Assembly (NCBI GenBank): GCA_014190015.1
Contig: BJFT01000004.1
Coordinates: forward strand, 27,159 to 91,158
Length of the DNA: 64,000 bases
Source of the DNA: Actinomycetes bacterium
GTDB taxonomy: Bacteria; Actinomycetota; Actinomycetes; Nanopelagicales; Nanopelagicaceae
Reading direction: 5' to 3'
In this document: in pieces, positions 27,091-38,008 of the stretch
Layout: each line of letters starts with the position of its first letter
How positions within the stretch are numbered: the stretch's first letter is position 1
Position numbers and translations under genes: made by a program
The notes under the pieces: generated by a model
Databases searched by the model: none
Seen by the model: the letters and a program-made list of their open reading frames with translations, nothing else
What the model was told of the DNA's origin: nothing

Positions 27091-29253
27091 ATGGACACAC
27101 TCTTACAACCTCTGATCAGCTCCTTACAGGAGCATGATCCGAAGGCTGATGTTGTAAAGGTTGAGCGAGCTTACGAAGTTGCAAAGACAGCCCATAGTGG
27201 TCAACTCCGTAAATCAGGAGATGCGTACATAACTCATCCAGTTGCCGTTGCACACATACTTGCAGAGCTCGGATTAAATGATTCAACAATCATCGCGGCC
27301 TTATTGCATGACACTGTGGAAGATACGCCATATTCACTTGCGCAGCTTAAAAGTGATTTCGGAGATGAAATTTCATCCCTTGTAGATGGTGTAACCAAGT
27401 TAGATAAGTTGAGTTACGGACCAACGGCAGAAGCAGAAACTGTTCGCAAGATGGTTGTTGCGATGTCTCGGGATATTCGAGTTTTGGTTATTAAATTAGC
27501 GGATCGCTTACACAATGCTCGAACATGGAAGTATGTAGATCCCCAGAGCGCTGAACGCAAAGCGCGTGAAACCTTGGATATTTATGCACCACTTGCTCAT
27601 CGTTTGGGAATGAATGCGATCAAGTGGGAGTTAGAGGATCTTTCATTTGCTGTACTGGAACCAAAAAAGTTTGAAGAAATATCCCGATTAGTTGCTGAGC
27701 GCAGTCCTTCAAGAGATGCGTTAACTGCTGAAGTGATCAAAACAGTTGAAGAAGATCTGGCCAAAGATAGCGTTGAGGCGACAGTTACTGGTCGCAAGAA
27801 GCATTTCTTCAGCGTCTATCAAAAGATGGTTGTTCGCGGCCGAGATTTCAATGATATTTATGACCTCGTTGGTATCCGTGTTTTAGTAAATGATGTGAAA
27901 GATTGTTATGCAGTTCTAGGTTCAATCCACGCAAGATGGTCACCGGTTCCGGGACGTTTTAAAGATTACATAGCTATGCCAAAGTTCAACTTGTATCAAT
28001 CTCTGCACACAACTGTAATAGGTCCTGATGGCAAGGCAATTGAAATTCAAATCCGCACTTTTGAAATGCATTCTCGCGCTGAGTTCGGTATTGCCGCTCA
28101 CTGGAAATACAAGCACGGCACAGATACAAACTCTTCTTCACCGCAGATGTTGTGGTTACGCCAACTCCATGAATGGCAGAAAGAGACAGAAGATCCATCT
28201 GAATTCTTAGAAGCACTCCGTTTTGATTTAGGTACACCTGAAGTTTTCGTCTTTACTCCCAAGGGCAGTGTTGTCGCACTACCGGGTGGATCAACTCCTG
28301 TTGATTTTGCTTATTCAGTGCATACAGATGTTGGCAATAGATGCGCGGGTGCAAAAATCAATGGTCGTTTAGTTCCACTTGATACACGATTGAACAATGG
28401 TGATGTAGTCGAAGTTGTAACGAACAAGAGTGATTCTGCAGCACCTTCTCGCGACTGGCTGAATTTTGTAAAGAGTCCACGGGCTAGGTCAAAGATCAAA
28501 GCTTGGTTTAGCAAGGAACGTCGCGAAGAAGCAATTGAAGCGGGTCGCGAATCAATTGCACGGCAAATGCGTAAAGCAGGTTTGCCGCTACAAAAGATCT
28601 TTGCAGGGCATGCATTGTTAGAACTCGCGCACGAATTGAGATATCCAGATATTTCAGCGTTGTATTCAGCAGTTGGTGACGGACACGTTTCTGCCGCTGC
28701 GATCATCGACAAGTTAGTTCTCTTTATGGGTGTGGAAGATTCACACCCAGAACCAACCATGGACTTAATCCCCGGGGGAGCACCTGTTGCTAAGCGTTCA
28801 AGCAGCGCAATAAAAGTTGAAGGCATTGATGATGTTCTTGTGAAGCTTGCACGTTGTTGCACGCCAGTTCCGGGAGATCCAATTATGGGTTTTATAACTC
28901 GAGGAAGTGGCATTTCGGTGCACCGAACTGATTGCGTAAACGCAGATGACCTACGTCTACATCAGAGCGATCGCATCGTTGGCGTTAAATGGCTTGATGG
29001 AGCATCAAGTTTATTCTTGGTTAATATTCAAGTGGAAGCACTTGATCGAGCACGTTTGCTTGCTGATGTAACCAGAACGCTATCTGAGCAGCAGGTAAAT
29101 ATTTTGAGTGCAGCGGTAAGCACGACAAAAGACAGAGTCGCTATATCCAGATTCACATTTGAAATGGCTGATGCAACGCACTTAGATGCTGTACTAACTG
29201 CCGTGCGTTCAATTGAAGGCGTGTACGACGTTTATCGCACTACAAACAATTAA
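27091..29253 (+). CDS. rel: Bifunctional (p)ppGpp synthetase/hydrolase
   Basis: A 720-residue RelA/SpoT homologue that sets the stringent response. Domains in order: HD hydrolase (H49; HD at 73-74 in ALLHDTVEDT), synthetase domain (residues about 240-350, with the G-loop and FKDYIAMPKFNLYQSLHTTV), TGS (about 385-445), helical/zinc-finger region with ARCCTPVPGD, and a C-terminal ACT domain (about 645-720). The hydrolase motif is intact, so it should both make and degrade (p)ppGpp. In many Actinobacteria apt lies between secF and rel; here it is absent. It overlaps the convergent DUF349 gene by four bases. Confidence 0.96.
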   Translation: MDTLLQPLISSLQEHDPKADVVKVERAYEVAKTAHSGQLRKSGDAYITHPVAVAHILAELGLNDSTIIAALLHDTVEDTPYSLAQLKSDFGDEISSLVDGVTKLDKLSYGPTAEAETVRKMVVAMSRDIRVLVIKLADRLHNARTWKYVDPQSAERKARETLDIYAPLAHRLGMNAIKWELEDLSFAVLEPKKFEEISRLVAERSPSRDALTAEVIKTVEEDLAKDSVEATVTGRKKHFFSVYQKMVVRGRDFNDIYDLVGIRVLVNDVKDCYAVLGSIHARWSPVPGRFKDYIAMPKFNLYQSLHTTVIGPDGKAIEIQIRTFEMHSRAEFGIAAHWKYKHGTDTNSSSPQMLWLRQLHEWQKETEDPSEFLEALRFDLGTPEVFVFTPKGSVVALPGGSTPVDFAYSVHTDVGNRCAGAKINGRLVPLDTRLNNGDVVEVVTNKSDSAAPSRDWLNFVKSPRARSKIKAWFSKERREEAIEAGRESIARQMRKAGLPLQKIFAGHALLELAHELRYPDISALYSAVGDGHVSAAAIIDKLVLFMGVEDSHPEPTMDLIPGGAPVAKRSSSAIKVEGIDDVLVKLARCCTPVPGDPIMGFITRGSGISVHRTDCVNADDLRLHQSDRIVGVKWLDGASSLFLVNIQVEALDRARLLADVTRTLSEQQVNILSAAVSTTKDRVAISRFTFEMADATHLDAVLTAVRSIEGVYDVYRTTNN

Positions 29254-30557
29254 TTAAATTCAGCGAGTGATTTCTGTGCTTCTTCTAGCCAGGAACGTCT
29301 AGCAGCTGCAGATTCCAAGGCTTCGGCGGCTTTCTTCGCATTACCAGCACTCGTTGCTTTCGCTGCGATCTTCTCGTAATTATCGATTGCACCTTGAAGC
29401 TGAGCAACAACTTCTGCAGCGCGTGCTTTAGCTGCAGGATCTGTTTTACGCCAAATCTCTGCTTCCGCTGATTTGATCGCTTCTTCCACTTTGCTTACAC
29501 GGGCATCAAGGGCCGCGCGCTTATCGCGATTAGTCATTCCTATTTTTTCCCATGAGCGAGCAAGATCTCTGAATTTATTCTTTGCATCTTTAACATCTGT
29601 AAATGGCACTAGGGCTTCAATTTGAATAATGAGTTCTTCGCGCTTGGCTAAGTTGGCAGTCATTGTTACTTCGCGCTTTTCTAGATCAGCACCTTTTGCT
29701 TGGAAGAATTGATCTTGTGCTTTTTTAAATCTTGCCCATAGTTTTGCGTCATCAGATGGCTTACCGCGACCTGCTGCTTTCCATTGATCCATGAGTGATT
29801 TGTAAGCCTTAGCTGTTGCTACCCAATCCGTTGAAGTCGCGAGCTTCTCAGCTTCGGCAACCAAATTCTTCTTGGCATCTGTTACGACTGATGTTTTAGC
29901 TTCGAGATTGGCGAAGTGCGTGCGACGACGCTTATCAAATTTGTTTCGAGATGCCGAAAAGCGCTTCCATAAATCTGTGTCGGTTTTCTTATCTAGACGA
30001 GGTGCAGACTTCCACTCAGTTAGTAATTCCTTAAGGCGATCACCTGTGGTTTTCCAACTCTCTGAAAGAGCTAGAGATTCAGCTTCTGCAACAATTTTTT
30101 CTTTTTCAACAAGAACTTGTGCGCGCTTTGCACTTTTCTCAGCTTCGGCAGCAGCCTTCTTCGCTTCATAGGCACCGCGATGACCTTCGATGAGTGGTTC
30201 TAGTTGCTCTACGGAGTTAGCAAGAGCTTCAAGGTCGCCCACTGCGTTTATCTCTTTAACTTGGTCACGTAATTTTTTAACGGATGCAAGGGCATCAGAT
30301 GGAACCATGGCACCACTTGTAATACGTGCGGCAAGGAGAGCAATTTCAGAAGCAACTGCTTCGAACTTTCGCACAAAATACGCAAGAGCTTCTTCAGCAC
30401 TCTTGCCTGGATATGAACCCACAGCTTTATCGCCAGTTGAAGTTTTTACAAAGACCGTTCCATCAGGAGCCACGTATCCAAATTTGGCTGGATCACCAAT
30501 TAATGCAGATGCTGCAGAAGTTGGAATTGAAATAGATGTTGGATTGATGTCGGACAC
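29250..30557 (-). CDS. DUF349 domain protein
   Basis: A 435-residue, highly charged helical protein built from DUF349 repeats; recurring W-K-x-A-x-R and L-W-x-R-F-K patterns (WKSAPRLDKKTDTDLWKRF, WKAAGRGKPSDDAKLWARF, ARSWEKIGM) mark at least three copies. Long stretches of Ala, Glu and Lys suggest coiled coils. The family has no well-established role; actinobacterial members sit beside rel or near the same locus. The start is a GTG with a GAAGGGAAG ribosome binding site. Confidence 0.9.
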   Translation of the reverse strand: MSDINPTSISIPTSAASALIGDPAKFGYVAPDGTVFVKTSTGDKAVGSYPGKSAEEALAYFVRKFEAVASEIALLAARITSGAMVPSDALASVKKLRDQVKEINAVGDLEALANSVEQLEPLIEGHRGAYEAKKAAAEAEKSAKRAQVLVEKEKIVAEAESLALSESWKTTGDRLKELLTEWKSAPRLDKKTDTDLWKRFSASRNKFDKRRRTHFANLEAKTSVVTDAKKNLVAEAEKLATSTDWVATAKAYKSLMDQWKAAGRGKPSDDAKLWARFKKAQDQFFQAKGADLEKREVTMTANLAKREELIIQIEALVPFTDVKDAKNKFRDLARSWEKIGMTNRDKRAALDARVSKVEEAIKSAEAEIWRKTDPAAKARAAEVVAQLQGAIDNYEKIAAKATSAGNAKKAAEALESAAARRSWLEEAQKSLAEFN

Positions 30558-30680
30558 GGTCTTCCCTTCAGCGCGTTAATCGATTTCGATCTTCGCTATT
30601 GGACCAGTTCTTAAATCTCTTCAATTCTTTGATTAAAGAGCTTCAAATCGAGTTGGTCAGGCGGCTTGGTGAAGGTAAAA

Positions 30681-30718
30681 GGTACCCTGTACCCATGAGC
30701 GCGGCGAAATTTCCCGCG
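30681..30718. repeat. Two palindromic elements in the DUF349/MBL divergent gap
   Basis: GGTAC-CCT-GTACC (30681-30693) is followed by a 19-bp near-palindrome with CGCGG/CCGCG arms around GAAATTT (30700-30718). The 202-base gap holds the divergent start regions; these may be operator or hairpin sites. Nothing else recognisable is present. Confidence 0.45.
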
Positions 30719-30759
30719 TAGCAAGCTCCGTAAATAGGCGTAGCTGAAGGGAAATCACC

Positions 30760-31431
30760 GTGTTCATCACCTCCTTTGCTGCTCCGATGTTTGCAACCAA
30801 TTGCTGGATTATCGCCGACAAACCTGGTGGTGAATGCGTGATCGTTGACCCTGGAATGCCAGATGTGTCCGACACGGTTGCAATGGTTTTAAGTGAGCAC
30901 AAATTAAAACCCGTTGCTTCAATCATCACTCATGGACATTTGGATCATACTTTTTCAATTGTTCCGATAGCCAAAGGGTATGAGATTCCCGCCTACATTC
31001 ATAGCGAAGATCGAGCCTTGTTATTGCACCCAGAACGGGCTCACGGTCCTGAATTTTTAGCGACATTAAGCGCAATGGAGTTTTCCGAACCCAGCGATGT
31101 ACGAGAATTGCGGCATGGAGCTGAAGTTGAAATGTTAGGCATGAAATTTCAAGCAATTCATGCCCCGGGTCATACTCGAGGCTCTCTCATGTTTAAGGTA
31201 GATGAAGAAGTTCTCATCAGTGGTGACGTTTTATTTGCAGGAGCAATTGGAAGAACTGATTTACCTTCGGGCTCTGCTCAATCAATGCAAGAAACTTTAG
31301 TTAATAAGGTTTTAACACTCTCTGATGATCTTCGCGTATTGCCTGGACATGGCCCTGATACAAATATTGGACATGAAAGAAAAACAAATCCTTATCTCAT
31401 TGATGCGGCCAAGAAATCAGGGAAACGATGA
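30760..31431 (+). CDS. MBL-fold metallohydrolase (glyoxalase II-like)
   Basis: A 223-residue metallo-beta-lactamase fold hydrolase. Metal ligands: HGHLDH (HxHxDH), the His in HAPGHTRGS, the Asp in ISGDVLF and the His in LPGHGPDT. It lies next to hisS, as does the mycobacterial Rv2581c. It may act as a hydroxyacylglutathione/mycothiol-type thioester hydrolase; the substrate is not proven. The start is a GTG with GAAGGGAA upstream. It overlaps hisS (ATGA). Confidence 0.92.
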   Translation: MFITSFAAPMFATNCWIIADKPGGECVIVDPGMPDVSDTVAMVLSEHKLKPVASIITHGHLDHTFSIVPIAKGYEIPAYIHSEDRALLLHPERAHGPEFLATLSAMEFSEPSDVRELRHGAEVEMLGMKFQAIHAPGHTRGSLMFKVDEEVLISGDVLFAGAIGRTDLPSGSAQSMQETLVNKVLTLSDDLRVLPGHGPDTNIGHERKTNPYLIDAAKKSGKR

Positions 31432-32699
31432 GTAAGAGAGATCAAATCCAAGCTCCTAAAGGTGTGAGTGAATATGTGCCGCCACAATCTAGAAAATTTG
31501 AATCTGTTCGCGAAGCACTTCTTAAGCCAGCACGTAACGCCGGTTACGAATTAATTGAATTGCCAGTTTTTGAAGATACAGAGTTATTTACACGCGGTGT
31601 TGGAGAATCGACTGACGTTGTTTCTAAGGAGATGTACACATTTGAAGATCGTGGCGGTCGTTCAATAACACTTCGACCTGAAGGAACAGCCGGTGTTATG
31701 CGCGCAGTTATCGAACATGGCTTAGATCGCGGCCAATTGCCAGCGAAACTTTATTACAGCGGGGCTTTCTTTCGTGCTGAAAGACCACAAGCTGGCAGAT
31801 ATCGTCAATTTTATCAGGTAGGAATTGAAGCAATTGGTGTTCAAGATAGTGCGTTAGATGCAGAAGTTATCGCTATTGCAGATGCAGGATTCAAGGCAAT
31901 TGGATTGAAGAAATATAGACTTGAAATAACATCGCTGGGTGATGCGCAATCACGTGCCAAACATCGCGTTGATTTGGTTACATACATCGATAAATTGGAT
32001 TTGGACGAAGTTACTAAAGCCCGAGCCGCCATTAATCCGCTTCGGTTATTTGATGACAAACGTGATGAAGTGAAAAAACAGATGAGTAAAGCTCCTTTAC
32101 TCCTTGATTACCTGTCAGAGGAATCACGAAAAGATTTTGAATCTGTGCAAAAACACTTGAAGGCACTTGGCGTCGAGTTCACAGTTAATCCAAGGATGGT
32201 TCGAGGTTTGGATTATTACACCGGCACAACTTTTGAATTTGTTCACGAATTATTGGGTGCTCAATCAGGTATCGGTGGAGGTGGCCGGTATGACGGTCTT
32301 ATGTCTGAACTTGGTGGACAAGAACTTTCAGGTATCGGCTTTGGCCTCGGTATCGATCGTTGTGTATTAGCAGCTGATGCTGAAGGTATTTCCTTTGATC
32401 AAGAGTTCACATCAGATCTCTTTATTATCCCGCTTGGAGATGAGAGCAAAACTGCCGCATTAACTATTGCCCAGGAGTTAAGAAGTTCAGGTTTGCGCGT
32501 TGAAATATCTTTTGGTGATCGGGCCTTGAAAGGTTCGATGAAGGCCGCCGATAAGAGTGGCGCTGCTTATGTAATAGTTCTTGGTGATAGCGAGATTGCT
32601 AGCGGAGCCGTAGAACTCAAGGAGATGAGCACGGGTAAGACATCTTCGGTTACTCTTACCTCCTTGCAGAAACATCTTCAGAGCGTTTCTTCGAAGTAA
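31428..32699 (+). CDS. hisS: Histidyl-tRNA synthetase
   Basis: A 423-residue class II synthetase. Motif 2 is [26 protein letters not shown]; histidine-binding segments are [13 protein letters not shown] and [14 protein letters not shown]; motif 3 lies in [12 protein letters not shown]. The C-terminal anticodon domain has LFIIPLG and [14 protein letters not shown]. Length is normal. Confidence 0.97.
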   Translation: MSKRDQIQAPKGVSEYVPPQSRKFESVREALLKPARNAGYELIELPVFEDTELFTRGVGESTDVVSKEMYTFEDRGGRSITLRPEGTAGVMRAVIEHGLDRGQLPAKLYYSGAFFRAERPQAGRYRQFYQVGIEAIGVQDSALDAEVIAIADAGFKAIGLKKYRLEITSLGDAQSRAKHRVDLVTYIDKLDLDEVTKARAAINPLRLFDDKRDEVKKQMSKAPLLLDYLSEESRKDFESVQKHLKALGVEFTVNPRMVRGLDYYTGTTFEFVHELLGAQSGIGGGGRYDGLMSELGGQELSGIGFGLGIDRCVLAADAEGISFDQEFTSDLFIIPLGDESKTAALTIAQELRSSGLRVEISFGDRALKGSMKAADKSGAAYVIVLGDSEIASGAVELKEMSTGKTSSVTLTSLQKHLQSVSSK

Positions 32700-32725
32700 T
32701 TAATATTAGAAAAAGAGGCTGTTAA

Positions 32726-34471
32726 ATGTTGCGCACTCACGGAGCTGGAACGCTTCGCGCTTCCCATGTGGGACAGAGCGTCACTCTTGCCGGATGGGTT
32801 GCTCGTCGCCGCGATCACGGTGGCGTTGCATTTATTGATTTTCGTGATTCAACAGGGTGGGTACAAGTAGTTGTTCGAGATGAAAAAATCGCTGGAGCAC
32901 TCCGCGCTGAATGGTGTTTAAAAATCACTGGTCAAGTTGTCGCAAGACCAGCTGGTAATGAAAATTCTGCAGTCCCAACTGGCGCCATTGAAGTTATGGG
33001 TGATGACGTTGTTATTTTGAGCGAAGCATCGGCACTTCCATTTCCAGTAGACAGTGGCGATGACGTAGAAATTTCGGAAGAAGTTCGATTGAAGTATCGC
33101 TATCTTGATCTTCGTCGTGAAGAACCGGCAGCGAATTTACGTTTACGTTCAAAAGTTACTTCAACTATTCGCCGAGTCATGGAAGATGAAGCTTTTCTAG
33201 AAATCGAAACTCCGTATCTGACTCGTTCAACTCCTGAAGGCGCACGAGATTTCTTAGTACCTGTGCGCCTTCAGCCAGGCAGTTGGTACGCCCTTCCTCA
33301 ATCTCCACAGCTGTTCAAGCAATTGTTAATGGTGGCTGGAATGGAGAAGTACTACCAAATTGCTCGTTGTTTCAGAGATGAAGATTTCAGAGCCGATCGC
33401 CAACCAGAATTTACTCAACTAGATATTGAGATGTCTTTTGTTGATCAAGAAGATATTTTGGCCGTCGCAGAAAAAATCTTAGTAAAGGTTTGGAAAGAAG
33501 TTCTTGATTATCAAATCTCACTACCAATTCCTCGTATGACCTATCTCGATGCAATGGCTCGATACGGTTCAGACAAACCAGATTTACGTTTTGAGTTAGA
33601 ACTTGTTGATTGCACAGAATTTTTCAAAGAAACAACCTTCAGAGTTTTCCAAGCTCCATATGTAGGAGCAGTTGTTATGCCAGGTGGTGCTGATTCGCCA
33701 AGACGAGAACTCGATGCTTGGCAAGATTGGGCGAAGGCTCGAGGTGCTAAAGGCCTCGCTTATATTCTTGTGGCAGCAGATGGGACACTCGGGGGACCAG
33801 TAGCAAAGAATTTAACTGAGAGTGAAGCCGCAAATGTCGCTGCGCACGTTGGTGCAAAGCCAGGAGATGCAATCTTTTTCGCAGCAGGGGAGCGCACCGC
33901 TTCATTGAATTTGCTTGGCGCTGTTCGCCTAGAAATCGGAAAGCGCTGCAACCTAATCGATAGCAATCGTTGGGAATTTGTGTGGATTGTTGACGCTCCG
34001 ATGTTTGAACCAACTGATAACAACGGTTGGACCGCTGTGCATCACCCATTTACTGGTCCAAAGCCAGAGTATGCAAAAACATTTGCAAAAGATCCCGCAA
34101 GTGCGCTTGCTTACGCATACGACATCGTTCTTAATGGGACAGAACTAGGTGGCGGTTCTATCCGTATTCACGATCGTTCTATGCAAAAAGATGTATTCAC
34201 AGTTATTGGCTTAAGTGATGAAGAAGCTGCAAATAAATTTGGATTCTTACTTGAAGCCTTTAACTATGGCCCACCGCCACACGGTGGAATTGCACTTGGA
34301 TTAGATAGATTATGCGCGCTACTTTCACATTCAGATTCAATTCGAGAAGTTATTGCGTTTCCTAAAACTGCCAGTGGTGGAGATCCGTTGACTGGCGCGC
34401 CAACTCCAATTACTCCCGCACAACGCAAAGAGAGCGGAATAGATGGGGCTCCAAAAGAGGGAGCCAAGTAA
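32726..34471 (+). CDS. aspS: Aspartyl-tRNA synthetase (bacterial type)
   Basis: A 581-residue bacterial-type AspRS. It has the OB-fold anticodon domain ([22 protein letters not shown]), motif 2 ([23 protein letters not shown] is its span), a GAD insert (about residues 290-420) and motif 3 near [13 protein letters not shown]. It may be non-discriminating (Asp/Asn) as in many Actinobacteria that use GatCAB, but this cannot be told by eye. An AGAGG site precedes the ATG. Confidence 0.97.
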   Translation: MLRTHGAGTLRASHVGQSVTLAGWVARRRDHGGVAFIDFRDSTGWVQVVVRDEKIAGALRAEWCLKITGQVVARPAGNENSAVPTGAIEVMGDDVVILSEASALPFPVDSGDDVEISEEVRLKYRYLDLRREEPAANLRLRSKVTSTIRRVMEDEAFLEIETPYLTRSTPEGARDFLVPVRLQPGSWYALPQSPQLFKQLLMVAGMEKYYQIARCFRDEDFRADRQPEFTQLDIEMSFVDQEDILAVAEKILVKVWKEVLDYQISLPIPRMTYLDAMARYGSDKPDLRFELELVDCTEFFKETTFRVFQAPYVGAVVMPGGADSPRRELDAWQDWAKARGAKGLAYILVAADGTLGGPVAKNLTESEAANVAAHVGAKPGDAIFFAAGERTASLNLLGAVRLEIGKRCNLIDSNRWEFVWIVDAPMFEPTDNNGWTAVHHPFTGPKPEYAKTFAKDPASALAYAYDIVLNGTELGGGSIRIHDRSMQKDVFTVIGLSDEEAANKFGFLLEAFNYGPPPHGGIALGLDRLCALLSHSDSIREVIAFPKTASGGDPLTGAPTPITPAQRKESGIDGAPKEGAK

Positions 34472-34481
34472 GGCAATCGGG

Positions 34482-34487
34482 TAGGCT
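34482..34487 (+). promoter_or_regulatory. Possible -10 element upstream of the DUF948 gene
   Basis: TAGGCT, the hexamer also found before thrS and ruvC, is placed to give a leader of about 35 bases carrying GAGGAGG before the ATG at 34531. Confidence 0.35.
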
Positions 34488-34530
34488 CTGCCTGTAGGAG
34501 TTTCTTACTGCGCAAACAGAGGAGGACGTT

Positions 34531-34899
34531 ATGGGCCCAGGCGGAATTGCAACAATTATTGCCGCGTCATCCCTTCTAGTAATTGCGATAGCAATCAGTT
34601 ATGCCGTTATACGTGTTGGACGTTTTATTGATGAAGCGAAAGCTTCTCTCAAAGCTGTCACCGAAGAAACGACTCCTCTTATTGAAGAAGTTCACACCAC
34701 AGTTACTTTGGTCAATGGCCCACTACAAAGTTTTAATCGCATCACTAAAAATGTTGAAGACATTTCCGAGAAAATTACAAGTGCAACAACCGGACTAATC
34801 GATAAGAGTGGTCCGGCGTTAAAAGTTGCTGGAGCGCTAGTTACAGCAGCGCAAATGGGCAAGAGTCGCACGAAGAAAAAGAAGAAGAAGGCTGAGTGA
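34531..34899 (+). CDS. DUF948 membrane protein
   Basis: A 122-residue protein with one N-terminal helix (about residues 5-27) followed by an amphipathic helical region (RVGRFIDEAKASLKAVTEETTPLIEEV) and a Lys-rich end. The pattern matches DUF948, a family of small membrane-anchored proteins often found beside alaS in Actinobacteria. Function is unknown. A strong GAGGAGG ribosome binding site is present. It is followed after nine bases by alaS. Confidence 0.85.
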   Translation: MGPGGIATIIAASSLLVIAIAISYAVIRVGRFIDEAKASLKAVTEETTPLIEEVHTTVTLVNGPLQSFNRITKNVEDISEKITSATTGLIDKSGPALKVAGALVTAAQMGKSRTKKKKKKAE

Positions 34900-34908
34900 T
34901 CCCCACAA

Positions 34909-37584
34909 GTGGAATCCGCCGAGATCCGTTCGCGCTGGCTGCGCTTCTTTGAATCTGATAACCGTGAAGGTTTACTGCACACAGTAGTTCCGTCAGCGTC
35001 ACTGATTGCTGATGACCCCAATTTGTTGCTCGTAAATGCTGGAATGGTTCCATTTAAACCTTATTTCCTTGGTGAAGTAACGCCACCATTTAAGCGTGCG
35101 ACTTCGGTACAAAAATGCGTTCGAACATTAGATATTGATGAGGTTGGAAAAACCACTCGTCACGCTTCTTTTTTTCAGATGTGCGGAAACTTTTCTTTTG
35201 GGGATTATTTCAAAGAAGGTGCAATCGCATTGGCATGGGACCTATTAACTCGCCCCATTGCAGATGGTGGTTATGGTTTTCCGGAATCGAAATTATGGGT
35301 AACTGTTTTTCACAGCGATGACGAAGCAGTTCAAATTTGGAATAAGAAAATTGGTATTCCATTAGAAAGAATTCAACGACGCGGTATGGAAGATAACTTC
35401 TGGTCGATGGGGGTTCCAGGTCCATGCGGACCATGCTCCGAAATTTATTTCGACCGTGGGCCTGATTACGGTATCGAAGGCGGACCAATCGCCGATGAGA
35501 ATCGTTACATGGAAGTTTGGAATTTGGTCTTCATGCAAAATGAACGTGGCGCTGGTTCCGGAAAAGATGATTTCCCAATTCTTGGAGAGTTGCCAGCGAA
35601 GAGCATTGATACTGGGCTTGGTCTAGAAAGAATGGCTGCACTATTGCAGGGCGTGGAAAATATCTATGAAATTGATACAACTGCACAAATCCTCAAGCGT
35701 GCCTCAGAGTTAACCGGCGTTAAGTATGGCAAGGACGAAAAATCAGATATTGCTTTGCGCGTTGTTGCCGATCACGCTCGCACGTCAGCGATGTTAATTG
35801 GTGATGGCGTAACGCCAGGCAATGAGGGCCGCGGGTATGTTCTGCGCCGAATGATGCGTAGAACAATTCGTAATATGCGTTTACTTGGATCTGAAGATTC
35901 AATTATGAATGAGTTAACCAAGGCTGCAATCGGTGCGATGTCCCCTCAGTACCCTGAGCTCAAAATCGAAAGTGACCGTATCTTGGCCGTAACTAAAGCC
36001 GAAGAAGATACTTTCTTGCAAACATTAAAGAGCGGTACATCAATTTTTGAGGTTGAAAGTGCTGCAATCAAAAAAACAAAGGGAAGCAAGATTTCTGGGG
36101 ATGCAGCCTTTAAATTGCACGATACATATGGTTTCCCATTTGATCTAACTTTAGAAATGGCACGCGAAGAAGGTTTAGAAGTTGATGAAGATGGCTTCCG
36201 ACGCTTGATGAAAGAGCAACGTGATCGAGCTAAGGCTGATTCAAAAGCCAAGAAGAGCGGCCATACCGACGTAAGCGTTTATCGATCAATTGCTGATGCG
36301 AATGGGCTTACTGCATTCATTGGCTATACGCAGCAAGAGAGTGAGTCAATTATTAAAGCTCTGGTTAGTGATGGCACATCAGTGCAATCAGCAAAATCAG
36401 GCGATGACATTGAAGTGATATTGGACAGAACACCTTTTTATGCCGAAGGTGGTGGCCAGTTAGCAGATGGCGGTTTGATCACTCTTGCTAATGGTGCGGT
36501 TATTGAAATTGATGATGTACAAACACCAGTACCAGGAATCAGCGTGCACCGCGGACGAGTTCGCAGTGGAAGTATTGAAGTTGGTAGTGCTGTATTGGCG
36601 CAGATAAATAATGAACGACGTGAAGCTATTTCGCGCGCCCACACCGCAACGCACATGGTTCACAAAGCTTTTCGCGAAATTCTTGGTGAAACAGCAACAC
36701 AGGCAGGATCAGAGAATTCACCTGGTCGCTTTAGATTTGATTTTCCTGCAACAGGGGCTGTGCCAGATTCAGTATTAAACGAAGTTGAATCTCGAGTAAA
36801 TACTTTGCTGCTAGATAATCTTGAAGTGAGCGCCGAAGTTATGACGCAAGCAGAAGCTAAGAAACTTGGGGCAATGGCTCTCTTTGGTGAGAAGTATGGT
36901 GACCAAGTACGAGTAGTTAGTGTTGGTGATTGGGCTCGCGAATTGTGTGGAGGCACTCACGTTTCCAGATCCGGTCAATTAGGAGTCGTGAAATTACTAA
37001 GTGAATCTTCTATCGGAGCTGGCGTACGACGTGTGGAAGCTTTGGTGGGCGCTGACGCATATAAATTCTTAGCTCGAGAACATGTTCTGCTTGGCTCACT
37101 CACGGAAATTATAAAAGGGGCTCGCGTTGAAGAGTTGCCCGAAAGAATCTCAGATCTTATAAATAAGATTAAAGAGATTGAAAAAGAATTGGCAACATTA
37201 CGTACAGATGCTGCCTTAGCAAAAAGCTCAGAGCTTCTTAAGAATGTGAAGAGGATCGGCTCAATTTCTCTTATTAGTTCTCAGTTATCAGATGGAATCA
37301 ATAGCGAAAATCTTCGAACCATTGCTTTGGATCTAAGAGGGAAGTTATCTTCTAGTGTTGTTGTATTAATTAGCGTTGCTGATTCAAAACCAGTTCTTGT
37401 TGTTGCAACTAGCGATGAAGCAAGAGCAGCGGGCGTGAAAGCCGGCGCTTTAGTAAAGATTGGGTCTGCGATTCTTGGTGGTGGCGGTGGCGGCAAAGAT
37501 GATTTCGCTCAAGGCGGCGGCACGGAAGTTTCCAAGATTGCTGACGCACTTTTAGCAATCGAACAAGTAATTTCTGGAAAATAA
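34909..37584 (+). CDS. alaS: Alanyl-tRNA synthetase
   Basis: An 891-residue AlaRS with the full domain set: the catalytic core ([48 protein letters not shown]), the editing domain with [16 protein letters not shown] and the zinc-binding [13 protein letters not shown], and the C-Ala domain ending in the Gly-rich [15 protein letters not shown]. The start is a GTG at 34909. Length is normal. Confidence 0.97.
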   Translation: MESAEIRSRWLRFFESDNREGLLHTVVPSASLIADDPNLLLVNAGMVPFKPYFLGEVTPPFKRATSVQKCVRTLDIDEVGKTTRHASFFQMCGNFSFGDYFKEGAIALAWDLLTRPIADGGYGFPESKLWVTVFHSDDEAVQIWNKKIGIPLERIQRRGMEDNFWSMGVPGPCGPCSEIYFDRGPDYGIEGGPIADENRYMEVWNLVFMQNERGAGSGKDDFPILGELPAKSIDTGLGLERMAALLQGVENIYEIDTTAQILKRASELTGVKYGKDEKSDIALRVVADHARTSAMLIGDGVTPGNEGRGYVLRRMMRRTIRNMRLLGSEDSIMNELTKAAIGAMSPQYPELKIESDRILAVTKAEEDTFLQTLKSGTSIFEVESAAIKKTKGSKISGDAAFKLHDTYGFPFDLTLEMAREEGLEVDEDGFRRLMKEQRDRAKADSKAKKSGHTDVSVYRSIADANGLTAFIGYTQQESESIIKALVSDGTSVQSAKSGDDIEVILDRTPFYAEGGGQLADGGLITLANGAVIEIDDVQTPVPGISVHRGRVRSGSIEVGSAVLAQINNERREAISRAHTATHMVHKAFREILGETATQAGSENSPGRFRFDFPATGAVPDSVLNEVESRVNTLLLDNLEVSAEVMTQAEAKKLGAMALFGEKYGDQVRVVSVGDWARELCGGTHVSRSGQLGVVKLLSESSIGAGVRRVEALVGADAYKFLAREHVLLGSLTEIIKGARVEELPERISDLINKIKEIEKELATLRTDAALAKSSELLKNVKRIGSISLISSQLSDGINSENLRTIALDLRGKLSSSVVVLISVADSKPVLVVATSDEARAAGVKAGALVKIGSAILGGGGGGKDDFAQGGGTEVSKIADALLAIEQVISGK

Positions 37585-38007
37585 ATGCTACGAGGGCGAC
37601 GTTTGGCCTTTGATTATGGCGATGTACGAATTGGTGTTGCGGTTTGCGATCCAGATGGCATATTAGCGACACCAATAATTACTCTCAAGAACAATGATGA
37701 ACATCTTTGGGAACAAATTGATGAGTTGATTGAAGAATATGAACCAATTCATATCTATGTTGGAGCTCCTAAACATATGTCAGGGGCACCAAGTGCCTCA
37801 ATGTTGAAAGCAGAAGAATTCAAGGATTCAATTTCAGAACGCTCGGGCATAGCGTGTTCAATGGTGGACGAGAGATTGTCTACGGTTGGCGCCGCGAAAC
37901 AATTGAAAGAATCTGGCATGAGTACTAGAGAGAGTAAAGCGGCAATCGATCAAGCTGCCGCGGTTGCAATCCTCGAACACGCCTTAGCAATTGAAAAAAG
38001 AAAATAG
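37585..38007 (+). CDS. ruvX: RuvX/YqgF family RNase H-like nuclease
   Basis: A 140-residue RNase H-fold protein with FDYGDVRIGVAV (catalytic Asp), YVGAPKHMSG, VDERLSTVGA and a C-terminal KAAIDQAAAVAILEHAL. The family is linked to 16S rRNA 5' maturation in Escherichia coli and was earlier called a putative Holliday junction resolvase. It begins immediately after the alaS stop. Confidence 0.94.
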   Translation: MLRGRRLAFDYGDVRIGVAVCDPDGILATPIITLKNNDEHLWEQIDELIEEYEPIHIYVGAPKHMSGAPSASMLKAEEFKDSISERSGIACSMVDERLSTVGAAKQLKESGMSTRESKAAIDQAAAVAILEHALAIEKRK

Positions 38008-38008
38008 C

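Noticed and set aside
28311..28913. Minus-strand open frame of 200 codons opposite rel
   Set aside because: It is a shadow of the rel TGS and zinc-finger region; no recognisable motif.
37991..38008. TTG start for mltG at 37991
   Set aside because: The ATG at 38009 is immediately after the ruvX stop and gives a normal signal anchor; the TTG adds only a lysine-rich stretch encoded within ruvX.
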